Part shown: positions 27,715 through 36,674 of the stretch, piece by piece
How the letters are laid out: the number at the start of each line of letters is the position of its first letter
How positions within the stretch are numbered: the first letter of the stretch is position 1
Source of the DNA: Paraclostridium bifermentans
Lineage (GTDB): Bacteria > Bacillota > Clostridia > Peptostreptococcales > Peptostreptococcaceae
Length of the DNA: 64,000 bases
Direction: 5' to 3'
Assembly: GCF_019916025.1 (NCBI RefSeq)
Contig: NZ_CP079737.1
Location: forward strand, 1,550,001 to 1,614,000
Translations under genes and position numbers: made by a program
The notes under the pieces: model-generated
Databases searched by the model: none
Seen by the model: only the letters and a program-made list of their open reading frames with translations
Told to the model about the DNA's origin: nothing

Positions 27715-28731
27715 ATGAGTACACAGTTAGATATGTTTAAAGAATTAACAGAAGCTAAAGGAATTCCAGGATTCGAAAAAGATGTTAGAAATTTAATGAA
27801 AGGATATATATCTGAATTTGTAGATGAAATAACTACAGACAATTTAGGAAGTTTAATTTGTAAAAAGGTTGGGAATGAAGATGGCCCTAAAGTCATGCTA
27901 GCAGGGCATATGGATGAAATAGGTTTTTTAGTAACAAATATAGATGATAATGGATTTATAACTTTTCAAACATTAGGCGGTTGGAGTGGAAAGGTTATGA
28001 ATAGCCAAAAGGTTATAATAACAACATCGACTGGAAATGAATATACAGGAATAATAAACTCAATAAATATCAAAGATGTTAAAACTTCTATAGATAAAGA
28101 AAATATGTTTATAGATATAGGGGTTGAATCAAAAGATGAAGTTGAAAAGCTAGGAATAAAACAAGGAGATATGATAACTCCATATTTTAAGTTTGAACAA
28201 ATGGCAAATACTAAGTATCTACTTGCTAAAGCTTGGGATGATAGAGTTGGATGTGCGCTATGTATAGATATATTAAAAAGTTTAAAAAATGAAGATCATA
28301 AAAACATAGTATACGCAGTAGGCACTGTTCAAGAAGAAGTTGGATGTAGAGGAGCTAAAACTAGCTCTAATATAATAAATCCTGATATTGGATTTTCACT
28401 AGATGTAAGTATTGCCAATGACACTGTAGGATGCGATACTAAGTTAGGAGATGGTAAGCTTGGAAGCGGACCTCAAATACATATATTTGATGGAGGTTTA
28501 GTAGGTCATGTAGGTCTTAAAAACTATTTAATTAATTTATCTGAAGAACTTAATATTCCATATCAGATAAATGCACTTCCATTTGGAGGAACTGATGCTA
28601 GCCAGATGCACTTGGCCCATAATGGAGCTCCTTGTATAAGTATTGGTATTCCTACAAGATATATCCATTCTCATGCTAGTATAATTCATAAGGATGATTA
28701 TGATAATACAGTTAAAATGATTATTGCATAA
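27715..28731 (+). CDS. M42 family metallo-aminopeptidase, 3' end probably replaced
   Basis: 338 residues. Two-metal aminopeptidase of the YsdC/FrvX type: AGHMDEIGF (metal His and Asp), AWDDRVGC, QEEVGCRGA (catalytic Glu pair) and LDVS. The PDZ-like insert lies at ~70-160. The protein stops right after DDYDNTVKMIIA. Relatives continue with a helix of about 15-25 residues (VKLI-x3-I-x-L type), so the C-terminus is short, and prophage sequence begins at this point. The gene was likely the integration target. Activity may survive because the metal site is intact. Confidence 0.85.
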   Translation: MSTQLDMFKELTEAKGIPGFEKDVRNLMKGYISEFVDEITTDNLGSLICKKVGNEDGPKVMLAGHMDEIGFLVTNIDDNGFITFQTLGGWSGKVMNSQKVIITTSTGNEYTGIINSINIKDVKTSIDKENMFIDIGVESKDEVEKLGIKQGDMITPYFKFEQMANTKYLLAKAWDDRVGCALCIDILKSLKNEDHKNIVYAVGTVQEEVGCRGAKTSSNIINPDIGFSLDVSIANDTVGCDTKLGDGKLGSGPQIHIFDGGLVGHVGLKNYLINLSEELNIPYQINALPFGGTDASQMHLAHNGAPCISIGIPTRYIHSHASIIHKDDYDNTVKMIIA

Positions 28732-28734
28732 GCA

Positions 28735-28894
28735 TATTCATGAAGCTATATGCAATAACCATTACAAATACTAATGTTAACTTACTTTAAGCTTAAGTAG
28801 CATACTTTGTTTACATGACATAAAACTGACATTTTCAAAAGTAAAACTGACATATGAACATTGTTTAACTGACAATATATAATATAACTGACAA
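28735..28894. other. Prophage left end with four arm-type repeats
   Basis: AACTGACA occurs at 28824, 28845, 28867 and 28886, i.e. every 19-22 bases (two helical turns). The block lies between the integrase gene and the broken M42 gene, the normal place for integrase arm-binding sites. An inverted pair TTATTGCATA / TATGCAATAA spans 28721-28761 at the likely junction. The core att sequence cannot be fixed without the right end. Confidence 0.6.
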
Positions 28895-30022
28895 TTATTT
28901 AAACATCAAATCAGATATATTTTCAGATGCTTTTTTATCCATTTCTTCTAAAACGTGAGAATATCTATTCATAGTTATCTTTATATCAGTATGCCCTAAT
29001 CTATTACTTACCGTTTTCATATCTGTTCCAGCTAATAATAGCATTGTAGCATGAGTATGTCTCAAATCATGAAGTCTAATTCTTCTTATATTGTTTTTGT
29101 CTAAAAATCTATACCAGTTACTTATTAAAACTCTAGGCACTTGAGGTTTTAATACAGAATTAAGACAAATTAAATCTTCATATTCAAGTATGCCAGCTGC
29201 ATTATACTTATCGTATTTTAACTTTGCATTTTTTAACTTGTCCATTAATTCACTTGGTGCAGATAGAGATCTTTCAGAACCTTCTGTTTTAGGACTTTTA
29301 AATGAAATAGGTTCTCCTGGAGTATATACTAAATTTTGTCTTACATGCACTATATTATTTTCAAAATCTACATCTCGCCATCTTAATGCAACAGCTTCTC
29401 CAGCTCGTAAGCCTAATGTTAGCATTAATAATATTGGCAATTCTATTTGTTCGCCTTCAATCCTACGTATTATAAGCTTAACCTCATCTCTATCGTAAAC
29501 TTGAGCAACTTTTCTATTACTCTTAAGTGATTTACCTGGTGTTTTTACGAAGTGAGTTGGATTATCGTTAATTTCTTTTAATCTGTAAGCTTCGTTTAAG
29601 ACTGCTTTCACAAAACTAAGCCTATGTCTAGCACTTGCTTGTGTGTGCTTTTTAAAAACTGTATTAGCATAATCTTGAAGTATAGCGGGAGTTATATCTT
29701 TTAACTTAATATCTTTAAAGAAAGGCGATATAGTAGTTTTTATCATACTATCTCTTACTGTTAAAGTATTATTAGAGAAACCTTTTAATTCATCAGCCAT
29801 ATACTCTTTGCATCTATCAACAAATGTTATATCTTTAGATACAACAAATTTATTATTATTTAGCGAATTTTTTAATTCTATAAGATGTTTTTCAGCATCT
29901 TTTTTTATAGTATATTTCCCTTGGCTTTTTTGCTTCGTCTTTCCAGTACTATCTACATACTCTATATAAACATTGTAGTTTTTATTACGTTTTCTTATAA
30001 ATGCTGACTTGACCTCATTCAT
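28895..30022 (-). CDS. int: Tyrosine-type site-specific integrase
   Basis: 375 residues from ATG 30022 (AAAGAGGTG upstream). N-terminal AP2-like arm-binding domain (~1-55), SAM-like core-binding domain (~60-145), and catalytic domain with Arg in TLGLRAGEAVALRW, the LHDLRHTHATMLL box, GHTDIKITMNRYSHV with the nucleophile Tyr near the C-terminus. It integrates and excises the prophage; it marks the left end and is transcribed towards the attachment site. Confidence 0.95.
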   Translation of the reverse strand: MNEVKSAFIRKRNKNYNVYIEYVDSTGKTKQKSQGKYTIKKDAEKHLIELKNSLNNNKFVVSKDITFVDRCKEYMADELKGFSNNTLTVRDSMIKTTISPFFKDIKLKDITPAILQDYANTVFKKHTQASARHRLSFVKAVLNEAYRLKEINDNPTHFVKTPGKSLKSNRKVAQVYDRDEVKLIIRRIEGEQIELPILLMLTLGLRAGEAVALRWRDVDFENNIVHVRQNLVYTPGEPISFKSPKTEGSERSLSAPSELMDKLKNAKLKYDKYNAAGILEYEDLICLNSVLKPQVPRVLISNWYRFLDKNNIRRIRLHDLRHTHATMLLLAGTDMKTVSNRLGHTDIKITMNRYSHVLEEMDKKASENISDLMFK

Positions 30023-30036
30023 ATAAAGCACCTCTT

Positions 30037-30453
30037 TTAGTTTAATTCTCCTGTTAAATCATTAAAGAATGATTCTAATAGATAATTTGTCATATCTGCA
30101 AATTTTATCTTTAAAAACTGATCGCTAAACAACATATAAGCTGCAAATAAATTAGCCTGTCTTTCTTTCTCTGAATTATCAATAGTTGGTTGCGTACTTC
30201 TAAAGTAATTAACATTGTCTCCTTTATGAAGTATGAAATGGCCTAACTCATGAGCTAAAACAATTTTTCTAGATAATTTACTGTAACCGTTATTTATAAA
30301 AACTAAATTTAAATTTCCACCCATAAAATAGGCTTTTCCATAATTGACATTTTTTATTTCCAAACCTAATTCATCGCATAATATTTCAGGATCATTGGTA
30401 TTAAAATGATCAACTATTCGTTCTACTATATCGTAAATCTTTTTACTCTCCAT
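30037..30453 (-). CDS. ImmA/IrrE-like metallopeptidase
   Basis: 138 residues with the zinc motif LAHELGHFILH (HExxH, ~68-78) and a second acidic residue in ERQANLFAAYML. ImmA-type proteases cleave the partner repressor in response to stress or signals; the XRE repressor gene lies directly upstream on the same strand, the usual pair controlling prophage induction. Preceded by a GGGGGA ribosome site. Confidence 0.9.
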   Translation of the reverse strand: MESKKIYDIVERIVDHFNTNDPEILCDELGLEIKNVNYGKAYFMGGNLNLVFINNGYSKLSRKIVLAHELGHFILHKGDNVNYFRSTQPTIDNSEKERQANLFAAYMLFSDQFLKIKFADMTNYLLESFFNDLTGELN

Positions 30454-30519
30454 AATTCTAAAAAAAATCCCCCTAATTATTCTTATATTTAACTTTGTTT
30501 CAAATTATTTGTATTTGTT

Positions 30520-30972
30520 TTATTTGTCTTTATTTTGTTTGTCTTTATCTTGTCTATACTTAAAACTTAAGTATTCTATATGTTGAAGCAAATCATTTGC
30601 AAATTCAACCAATTCCTCGTCAGTTAAATCTGGAACCCCATAATTCATTAAACTCGGTTGCTGTAATATAAATTCTAAAGCTTCTTGCGCAGTTTCAAAT
30701 TTATTAACTTTTTTAATTTCATTGCAATCGGAATTTTTTATAGAACTACAATTTTCTGTTTCTGATTTATCATCAGTTTTACAAAGCAAGTAATCAATAG
30801 ATACTCCGAAGAAAGTAGCAAATTGTTTCAATAAAGAAACCTCTGGCATTTGCTTATCATTTTCATAACGACTTATAGAACTTTTCTTTACATGAAACTT
30901 ATCCCCTAATTGTTCTTGAGTCAGTCTTTTCAACAACCGTTCTTCTTTAAATCTTTTTCCAAAACTATCCAT
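30520..30972 (-). CDS. XRE-family phage repressor (CI-like)
   Basis: 150 residues. N-terminal helix-turn-helix (~1-65, RLTQEQLGDKFHVKKSSISRYE), then an acidic linker and a C-terminal helical region ending in a lysine/aspartate repeat (KYRQDKDKQNKDK). It lacks a LexA-type peptidase domain, consistent with control by the ImmA-like protease next door. It is expected to bind the AAAGTT-N11-AACTTT operators. GGAGGTG ribosome site. Confidence 0.88.
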   Translation of the reverse strand: MDSFGKRFKEERLLKRLTQEQLGDKFHVKKSSISRYENDKQMPEVSLLKQFATFFGVSIDYLLCKTDDKSETENCSSIKNSDCNEIKKVNKFETAQEALEFILQQPSLMNYGVPDLTDEELVEFANDLLQHIEYLSFKYRQDKDKQNKDK

Positions 30973-31026
30973 ATGTTTTACACCTCCAATACGAATATTA
31001 TATACGAAGTTGCGTTAAAATAAATA

Positions 31027-31049
31027 AAAGTTACTTAGAAAGAAACTTT
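31027..31049. promoter_or_regulatory. Repressor operator O1
   Basis: 23 bp, AAAGTT - 11 bases - AACTTT, between the divergent repressor and cro genes. Confidence 0.6.
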
Positions 31050-31063
31050 TTTATCAAAAATCG

Positions 31064-31092
31064 TTGACAAGTTGTTTTTAATGTAATATTAT
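31064..31092 (+). promoter_or_regulatory. Rightward early promoter (PR)
   Basis: TTGACA, 17-base spacer, TATTAT; start of the lytic early transcript. Operator O2 begins just after the expected start point. Confidence 0.75.
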
Positions 31093-31100
31093 TTAGATAT

Positions 31101-31123
31101 AAAGTTGTTCTAAAGACAACTAA
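31101..31123. promoter_or_regulatory. Repressor operator O2
   Basis: AAAGTT - 11 bases - AACTAA; also an exact dyad AGTTGT / ACAACT. Same register as O1 and O3. Confidence 0.6.
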
Positions 31124-31157
31124 CAAAGCATAAAATACTAAGTTAGAGGTGGTGCGA

Positions 31158-31355
31158 ATGAAAAAAGAGCTTAGAATCCTAAGAGCTAAATATGATTTAA
31201 CTCAAGAAGCTTTGGCCCAAAAGCTTGGAGTAGGTAAAGCTTCCTACTCTCGTAAAGAAAATGGTAAAAACCCATTTTCCGTAGATGAGGTAACAAAGCT
31301 AAAAAATATATTCAGTCTTACTGATGAAGAAGTAGTAAAAATTTTTTTAACTTAA
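31158..31355 (+). CDS. Cro-like XRE transcriptional regulator
   Basis: 65 residues from ATG 31158, seven bases after AGAGGTGG. It is a bare helix-turn-helix (TQEALAQKLGVGKASYSRKE) with a short C-terminal tail, placed first on the rightward transcript and divergent from the repressor. This is the Cro position; it likely competes for the same operators. Confidence 0.85.
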   Translation: MKKELRILRAKYDLTQEALAQKLGVGKASYSRKENGKNPFSVDEVTKLKNIFSLTDEEVVKIFLT

Positions 31356-31377
31356 AAGTTGTCTTTAAAGAAACTTT
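31355..31377. promoter_or_regulatory. Repressor operator O3, between cro and antirepressor
   Basis: AAAGTT - 11 bases - AACTTT, same spacing as O1, lying at the cro stop codon and about 40 bases before the antirepressor ribosome site. Confidence 0.55.
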
Positions 31378-31430
31378 AGAAACTTACTAATAGTTTTCCC
31401 AAAAGCAACTTTAATATAGGAGGTATATGA

Positions 31431-32165
31431 ATGGAAACACAAATAGTAGATAGGAGAGATGTAAAAATGAACCAAGTTGAGACTTTTACAAATGAATTAT
31501 TCGGACAAGTTAGAGCATTAGAAATAGAAGGCAAACCTTATGCTGTAGCATCGGATATAGCAAAAGCATTAGGATATAAAAATGCTAACGATGCAATAAT
31601 CAGACACTGCAAGGGTATCGTGAAACACGATATGGTAGATAGAAATGGATTCACTCAAATTATGAATGTAATACCAGAAGGAGATATTTATAGATTGATA
31701 ATAAAATCTAAACTTTCATCTGCTGAAAAATTTGAGAAATGGGTAATGGAAGATGTTTTGCCATCTTTAAGAAGCAATGGATCATATTCTTTACAAGGGT
31801 TATCAAAAGAATTACAAGCTATATTCACAATAGATAAGAAAACAGTTGAAATGGATAATAGGTTATCAAAATTAGAAAATACAATGACTATTGACTATAG
31901 CCAACAAGAGGAACTTAGAATGACTGCAAATAGAACTGTAGTTGAATTGCTAGATGGTAAAAGCAGTGAAGCATATAAAAAACTTAAAAATAGAATATTC
32001 CAAGATTTATGGAGAAGCTACAAAAAACATTTTAGAGTTAATAGTTACAGAAATACAGCAGTGAAGGATTTTGAGGATGCAGTTGATTATATAGAAAATT
32101 GGAGTCCGGATGAAGTTATATTATTTGCAATAAACGGATTAAATAGACAAGCTTCATTTGCATAA
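31431..32165 (+). CDS. BRO-N/ORF6C-type phage antirepressor
   Basis: 244 residues. Residues ~15-120 are a BRO-N domain (FGQVRALEIEGKPYAVASDIAKALGY ... VMEDVLPSLRSNGSY), and residues ~125-240 an ORF6C-like C-terminal domain (YKKLKNRIFQDLWRSYKKHF). Antirepressors of this type bind the prophage repressor to favour lytic growth. AGGAGG ribosome site. First operon gene after Cro. Confidence 0.9.
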   Translation: METQIVDRRDVKMNQVETFTNELFGQVRALEIEGKPYAVASDIAKALGYKNANDAIIRHCKGIVKHDMVDRNGFTQIMNVIPEGDIYRLIIKSKLSSAEKFEKWVMEDVLPSLRSNGSYSLQGLSKELQAIFTIDKKTVEMDNRLSKLENTMTIDYSQQEELRMTANRTVVELLDGKSSEAYKKLKNRIFQDLWRSYKKHFRVNSYRNTAVKDFEDAVDYIENWSPDEVILFAINGLNRQASFA

Positions 32166-32178
32166 GGGGGAATATAAA

Positions 32179-32367
32179 ATGACTAAAAAAGTATTCACAG
32201 CTAAGGACATACAAGAGTTGCTAGGTATATGTGAGAGAACTGCATACAGTTTAATAAGACAAGCTGAAACAACAGGAAAAATGTTCAAAGTTATAAAGAT
32301 TGGAAGGTTATACAAAATACCGTCTCAACCTTTTCTTGATTGGTTAGATCATTGGGATGGATTTTAA
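32179..32367 (+). CDS. Excisionase-like helix-turn-helix protein
   Basis: 62 residues from ATG 32179 behind AAGGGGGA. FTAKDIQELLGICERTAYSL and a wing IKIGRLYKIP with a final DWLD match the MerR-like HTH_17 fold used by phage excisionases and small regulators. It could direct excision together with the integrase and its arm sites at the left end. Confidence 0.75.
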   Translation: MTKKVFTAKDIQELLGICERTAYSLIRQAETTGKMFKVIKIGRLYKIPSQPFLDWLDHWDGF

Positions 32368-32382
32368 AGGGGGTGATATCAA

Positions 32383-32508
32383 ATGGATATGAGTAAAACG
32401 TTTTTCGAACTAACTTTAGAAGATTGCATAAAGTTATATGAAAATAAGAACTGGATCTTTATATATGCAGATGGGAAATTTGCAGGAATGAGATTAGAGA
32501 GAAAGTAG
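32383..32508 (+). CDS. Small phage protein, 41 residues
   Basis: ATG with GGGGGTGATATC upstream; a second ATG two codons later is equally possible. Product contains FFELTLEDCIKLYENKNWIF and ends GMRLERK. Compact alpha/beta pattern; no known family. Confidence 0.6.
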   Translation: MDMSKTFFELTLEDCIKLYENKNWIFIYADGKFAGMRLERK

Positions 32509-32518
32509 GCCATAGACA

Positions 32519-32743
32519 ATGGATAGCTTAGTTAGGATAAAAGAAATATTACAAACTCAAATAGAAGTAACTCAAGATATGTTTAATCAAGCAATAGAAA
32601 AAGATATACCAGCTAAAGAAGAAAACTATATGAGTTTCTATGCAGAAGGATTAAAAAATAAAATAGAAGCTTGGGAGCAAACATTAGAATTTGTAAATAC
32701 AGAAATAAATATAAAAAAAGAGCCCTGCAAAGGCTCAAAATAA
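32519..32743 (+). CDS. Phage protein, 74 residues, unknown
   Basis: Two predicted helices (IKEILQTQIEVTQDMFNQAI and YAEGLKNKIEAWEQTLEFV), so probably a helical hairpin. Its ribosome site is weak, and it starts 10 bases after the previous stop, suggesting coupling. No family recognised. Confidence 0.55.
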   Translation: MDSLVRIKEILQTQIEVTQDMFNQAIEKDIPAKEENYMSFYAEGLKNKIEAWEQTLEFVNTEINIKKEPCKGSK

Positions 32744-32792
32744 AAAATTTAATTAAAAAATCGTAAATATAGTATACCACAGGAGGATAAAT

Positions 32793-34754
32793 ATGAGTTC
32801 AATATTTTTAAGAAAGTTAAGTATAGAGAATTTTAAAGGGATAAGATCACTAGAAATAGATTTTTCAAAAGTAACTAATATCCAAGGAGAAAATGCATTA
32901 GGTAAAACAAGTATATTCGATGCTTTTAACTGGATTATGTTTGATAAGGATAGCAAGAATAGAACTACTTTTGATATAAAGCCACTGGATGAAAATAACA
33001 CTGTAATAAGAGGATTAAATCCAACAGTAACAGCAGTTTTAGATATAGACGGAACAGAGATTAAGCTTACTAAGATATATAAAGAAAAGTGGACTAAGAA
33101 ACGTGGAGAAGCTGAAAAAACATTTACTGGTAATGAAACTATATATGAAATAAACGATGTACCAGTTAAAAAGACAGAGTATCAAAATAAAATATCTGAA
33201 ATAGCAGATGAAAAACAATTTAAGCTATTAACTAATCCATATTACTTTAGTGATTTACTTAATTGGAAAGATGCTAGACAACTTATATTAGAAGTTGCAG
33301 GGGATATAACAACAGACCAAGTTATAGATAGTAAAAATGAACTAGAGCCTTTAAGAGCAGAGTTAGCAAGCCAAGATATAGAAACGGTTATGAAAAGTAA
33401 AAAAGCTACTATAAAGAAGCTTGGAGATAGAAAGAAAGATATACCAGTAAGAATAAATGAGTGTGATAGAAGCATAGTTGATATAGATTTTAAGGCTATA
33501 AAAGTAGAAGTTGAAACTTTAAATACATCTTTAGAAAAGATAGAAGATGGACTTTTAGATAGCAGTAAAGCTAACGAGCAAATTTTAAAAGATAAAGAAA
33601 CTATATTCTCTATGAAACAAAGAATACAAGAAATAAATCAACAAGCTATAAATAGAGGTGGAGCTAAGAAATTAGAGTTAATGGACCAGTTAAGAGTTGC
33701 TGAAAATGAAGTTAATGAATTTAGAATGAAACTTATAACTGTTGATAATGAAAAGAAATCTAAGGATTATCAAAAAGACACACTTGTCAACGAAATGAAT
33801 AAATTAAGAGCTGAATTTGGTAATAAGAAAGAAGAAAACTTAGATACAAGCTCTATAGAAACTGAGTGCCCAACTTGTAAAAGAGCCTTTGAAACCAATG
33901 ATATAGAAGCTAAGAGACAAGAACTATTAGAAAACTTTAATTTAAATAAATCTAAGGTCCTAAAAGATATACAAGCTAAAGGAATTGCAGCTAAAGAAAA
34001 AGTTGAAAAAATAACTTTAGAACTAGATGAATTAAGCAAACAATCAACTGAGTTACTTGGAATCATACAAGAAAAAAATATGAAAGTAGCACAGATAAAA
34101 TCAGAAATAGAAAAGCTTAAAGTTGAAGCTGTTTACCTAGATACAGATAGTGAAACTTTAGAAAGAATCAATAAAGATATAGCAGAGTTAGAAGCTAAGA
34201 TTTCAAACCCTAATGATACAAATGTTGAAGATCTTAGAGCTAAGAAAAGAGAAGTTATAAACCAAATAAATGAGTTAAATAAAACTCTAGCCAAGGAAGA
34301 ATTAAACAAAGATTTAGAAGTTAGAAAACAAGAGTTATTAGACGAAGAAAAAGAGCTTGGAATTGAGATAGCTAAACAAGAAAAGATAGTTATGTTATGT
34401 GAGTTATTTATAAAAACAAGAGTTAATATGCTTGAGAGTAATATAAATAGCAAATTTAAAAATGTTAAGTTCAAGTTATTTAAAGAGCAGGTTAACGGTG
34501 GAATAGATGAAACTTGCGAAGCTTTAGTAAATGGAGTTCCATTCTCTAATGCAAATACTGCAGGTCAAATAAATGCAGGATTAGATATTATAGATACTTT
34601 AAGTAAACATTTTAATGTACAAGCTCCAATATTTATCGACAACAGAGAAAGCGTAAATAACCTTATAGAAATAGATAGTCAAATTATAAACCTTGTGGTT
34701 ACTAAAGATAACCCATTAAAAATACAAAATTATTCAATAGAAGGAGTGATGTAA
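32793..34754 (+). CDS. SbcC/Rad50-like AAA ATPase of the phage recombination module
   Basis: 653 residues. Walker A GENALGKTS (~33-41), then a long coiled coil interrupted by a zinc-hook motif CPTCKRAF (~361), and a second ATPase lobe with NTAGQINAGLDI in place of the usual LSGGQ signature and IFIDNRESV as a Walker B-like strand near the end. It resembles AAA_23 proteins that accompany RecT genes in Firmicute phages and may act as or load a nuclease that makes the single strands RecT anneals. AGGAGG ribosome site. Confidence 0.85.
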   Translation: MSSIFLRKLSIENFKGIRSLEIDFSKVTNIQGENALGKTSIFDAFNWIMFDKDSKNRTTFDIKPLDENNTVIRGLNPTVTAVLDIDGTEIKLTKIYKEKWTKKRGEAEKTFTGNETIYEINDVPVKKTEYQNKISEIADEKQFKLLTNPYYFSDLLNWKDARQLILEVAGDITTDQVIDSKNELEPLRAELASQDIETVMKSKKATIKKLGDRKKDIPVRINECDRSIVDIDFKAIKVEVETLNTSLEKIEDGLLDSSKANEQILKDKETIFSMKQRIQEINQQAINRGGAKKLELMDQLRVAENEVNEFRMKLITVDNEKKSKDYQKDTLVNEMNKLRAEFGNKKEENLDTSSIETECPTCKRAFETNDIEAKRQELLENFNLNKSKVLKDIQAKGIAAKEKVEKITLELDELSKQSTELLGIIQEKNMKVAQIKSEIEKLKVEAVYLDTDSETLERINKDIAELEAKISNPNDTNVEDLRAKKREVINQINELNKTLAKEELNKDLEVRKQELLDEEKELGIEIAKQEKIVMLCELFIKTRVNMLESNINSKFKNVKFKLFKEQVNGGIDETCEALVNGVPFSNANTAGQINAGLDIIDTLSKHFNVQAPIFIDNRESVNNLIEIDSQIINLVVTKDNPLKIQNYSIEGVM

Positions 34755-34755
34755 T

Positions 34756-35025
34756 ATGAATGAATTAGTAAGAGTTGATAATAAAGAAATATCAAAGTGT
34801 AGAGAAGCTCAAAAAGAATATGCATTAAAAAATGGAGCGCCATATTTCGCTCCTAGTGATGGAGTTTGTTGGAAGTGCAATAGAAATATATATCAAAATT
34901 ATGAGATATGTGATTTTGATGGGATTTATATATACAAGCAAATATCAGATGGATATTCGTTGAATAGGGCTTCATCAGAACTTATAACAGGTTGCCCGCA
35001 TTGTAGCAGAAGTTACTGCGATTAA
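34756..35025 (+). CDS. Small protein with two Cys pairs, unknown
   Basis: 89 residues, starting two bases after the ATPase gene. CWKC (~40) and CPHC (~82) can together bind a zinc ion. Its place between the SbcC-like ATPase and RecT suggests a recombination accessory role, but the family is not recognised. Confidence 0.6.
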   Translation: MNELVRVDNKEISKCREAQKEYALKNGAPYFAPSDGVCWKCNRNIYQNYEICDFDGIYIYKQISDGYSLNRASSELITGCPHCSRSYCD

Positions 35026-35051
35026 TTTAAAAAAACTAAGGAGGATTTAAC

Positions 35052-35927
35052 ATGTCAAATCAAATGCAAACACAAAACAATACAAAGGTAGCAGGTATAA
35101 AGCAACTTTTAGATAGGGATGTTTACAAGAAAAGAATAAATGAAATTATGGGTAAAAAAGCAGCACCATTTATGGCATCAATAGTTAATGTTTCAAATTT
35201 ACCAAGTTTAAAAGACTCAGATCCAAACAGTATTATAAGTTCAGCTATAGTAGCAGCAACATTAGATTTACCTATAGACCAAAATCTAGGATTTGCATAT
35301 ATAGTTCCTTACAATACAAAAGAAGGTAAAAAAGCTCAATTCCAAATGGGATATAGAGGATATATACAGTTAGCTATGAGAACTGGACAGTACAAAACAA
35401 TAAATGCAATAGAGATATATAAAGGCGAAATAAAGAGAGTAAACAGACTAACAGGCGAAATGGAATTTAATGATGATGAAGATTTAATAGATAGAGATAC
35501 AATAGTTGGTTACATGGCTTATTTTAAACTACTTAACGGTTTTGAAAAAACATTATATATGACAAAAGAAGAAATGGAAAGACACGCTAAAAAGTATTCT
35601 CAAAGTTATAGTAGTCAGAAAAAATGGGTAGTTGATTCTAGTTTATGGAGTACTGACTTTGATGGAATGGCAATAAAAACAGTTATAAAAAGACTTTTAA
35701 GTAAGTACGGAATATTATCAGTGGAAATGCAAAATGCAATAACTAACGACCAAGCAGTTATGAATAATGAAGGTAATCCAGAGTATGTTGACAATGAAGT
35801 TAAAGAAGAAATAGCTCAAAATGCTAATAAGAAAACTATAGATATACCTCAAGAAAATGTAGTAGATACAACTTTTAAAGAAGTTGACAATGTAGAACAA
35901 AATACATTTGATGGACCTGGGTTTTAA
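35052..35927 (+). CDS. recT: RecT family single-strand annealing protein
   Basis: 291 residues. Typical motifs include PNSIISSAIVAATLDLPID, LGFAYIVPYNTK, QFQMGYRGYIQLAMRTGQYKT (shown across a gap of function, not exact limits) and STDFDGMAIKTVIKRLLSKYG. RecT binds and anneals single-stranded DNA during phage recombination. The C-terminal ~50 residues are acidic and variable. Immediately downstream of the SbcC-like ATPase module. Confidence 0.93.
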   Translation: MSNQMQTQNNTKVAGIKQLLDRDVYKKRINEIMGKKAAPFMASIVNVSNLPSLKDSDPNSIISSAIVAATLDLPIDQNLGFAYIVPYNTKEGKKAQFQMGYRGYIQLAMRTGQYKTINAIEIYKGEIKRVNRLTGEMEFNDDEDLIDRDTIVGYMAYFKLLNGFEKTLYMTKEEMERHAKKYSQSYSSQKKWVVDSSLWSTDFDGMAIKTVIKRLLSKYGILSVEMQNAITNDQAVMNNEGNPEYVDNEVKEEIAQNANKKTIDIPQENVVDTTFKEVDNVEQNTFDGPGF

Positions 35928-35929
35928 AC

Positions 35930-36652
35930 ATGAAACTGAAAGTATTAGCGAGTGGAAGTAAAGGCAACTGCTACTTGCTACAACTAAAAGATGAAACTCT
36001 TATCCTGGAATGTGGAATAAGATTCAGAGAAATAGTAGAAGGATTAGACTTCGATTTAGAAAATGTAGTTGGTTGTTTAGTAACTCATGAACATAAGGAT
36101 CACTCTAAAGCTATTAAATATTTAAATATGGATGGAATAGATGTATATGCAAGCAAAGGTACTTTTGAAAGTTTAGGAATAGAACATCATAGGGCCAAGG
36201 TTATAGAAAGTGAAAAGTTATTCAAAGTTGGAAACTTTACTATAATGCCTTTTGAAACTAAGCATGATGCAGAAGAACCACTTGGATTTTTAATAAATCA
36301 TAAAGAAATAGGAAATCTACTTTTTATAACAGATAGTTATTACTGCGAATATAACTTTAACAACTTAAATCATATTTTAGTTGAATGTAATTATAGTAAA
36401 AATATACTAGATGAAAATATAGAGAATGGAGTTATTCCAGTATCTCTAAGAAATAGGATAGTTAAAAGTCACTTTGAACTAGAGAATGTAATTGAGTTTT
36501 TAAAATCAAATGATCTAAGCAAAGTAAAGAACCTACTATTAATACATTTAAGTTCATCTAATAGTGATTCAGACTATTTCATACAAGAGACAGCTAAGGC
36601 AACAGGACTAGCTATAGATGTGGCTAGAAAAGGACTAGAAATATATTTATAA
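35930..36652 (+). CDS. MBL-fold metallo-hydrolase, phage recombination-associated
   Basis: 240 residues, two bases after recT. The metallo-beta-lactamase metal motif THEHKDHSK (~51-59) and later His/Asp residues (TKHDAEEPLGF, ITDSY) are complete. It is like the YycJ group. MBL proteins next to recT are common in Firmicute phages and are thought to be nucleases, here possibly the exonuclease partner of RecT. Confidence 0.85.
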   Translation: MKLKVLASGSKGNCYLLQLKDETLILECGIRFREIVEGLDFDLENVVGCLVTHEHKDHSKAIKYLNMDGIDVYASKGTFESLGIEHHRAKVIESEKLFKVGNFTIMPFETKHDAEEPLGFLINHKEIGNLLFITDSYYCEYNFNNLNHILVECNYSKNILDENIENGVIPVSLRNRIVKSHFELENVIEFLKSNDLSKVKNLLLIHLSSSNSDSDYFIQETAKATGLAIDVARKGLEIYL

Positions 36653-36674
36653 GCAAAAGAAGAAGGTGAGATAA

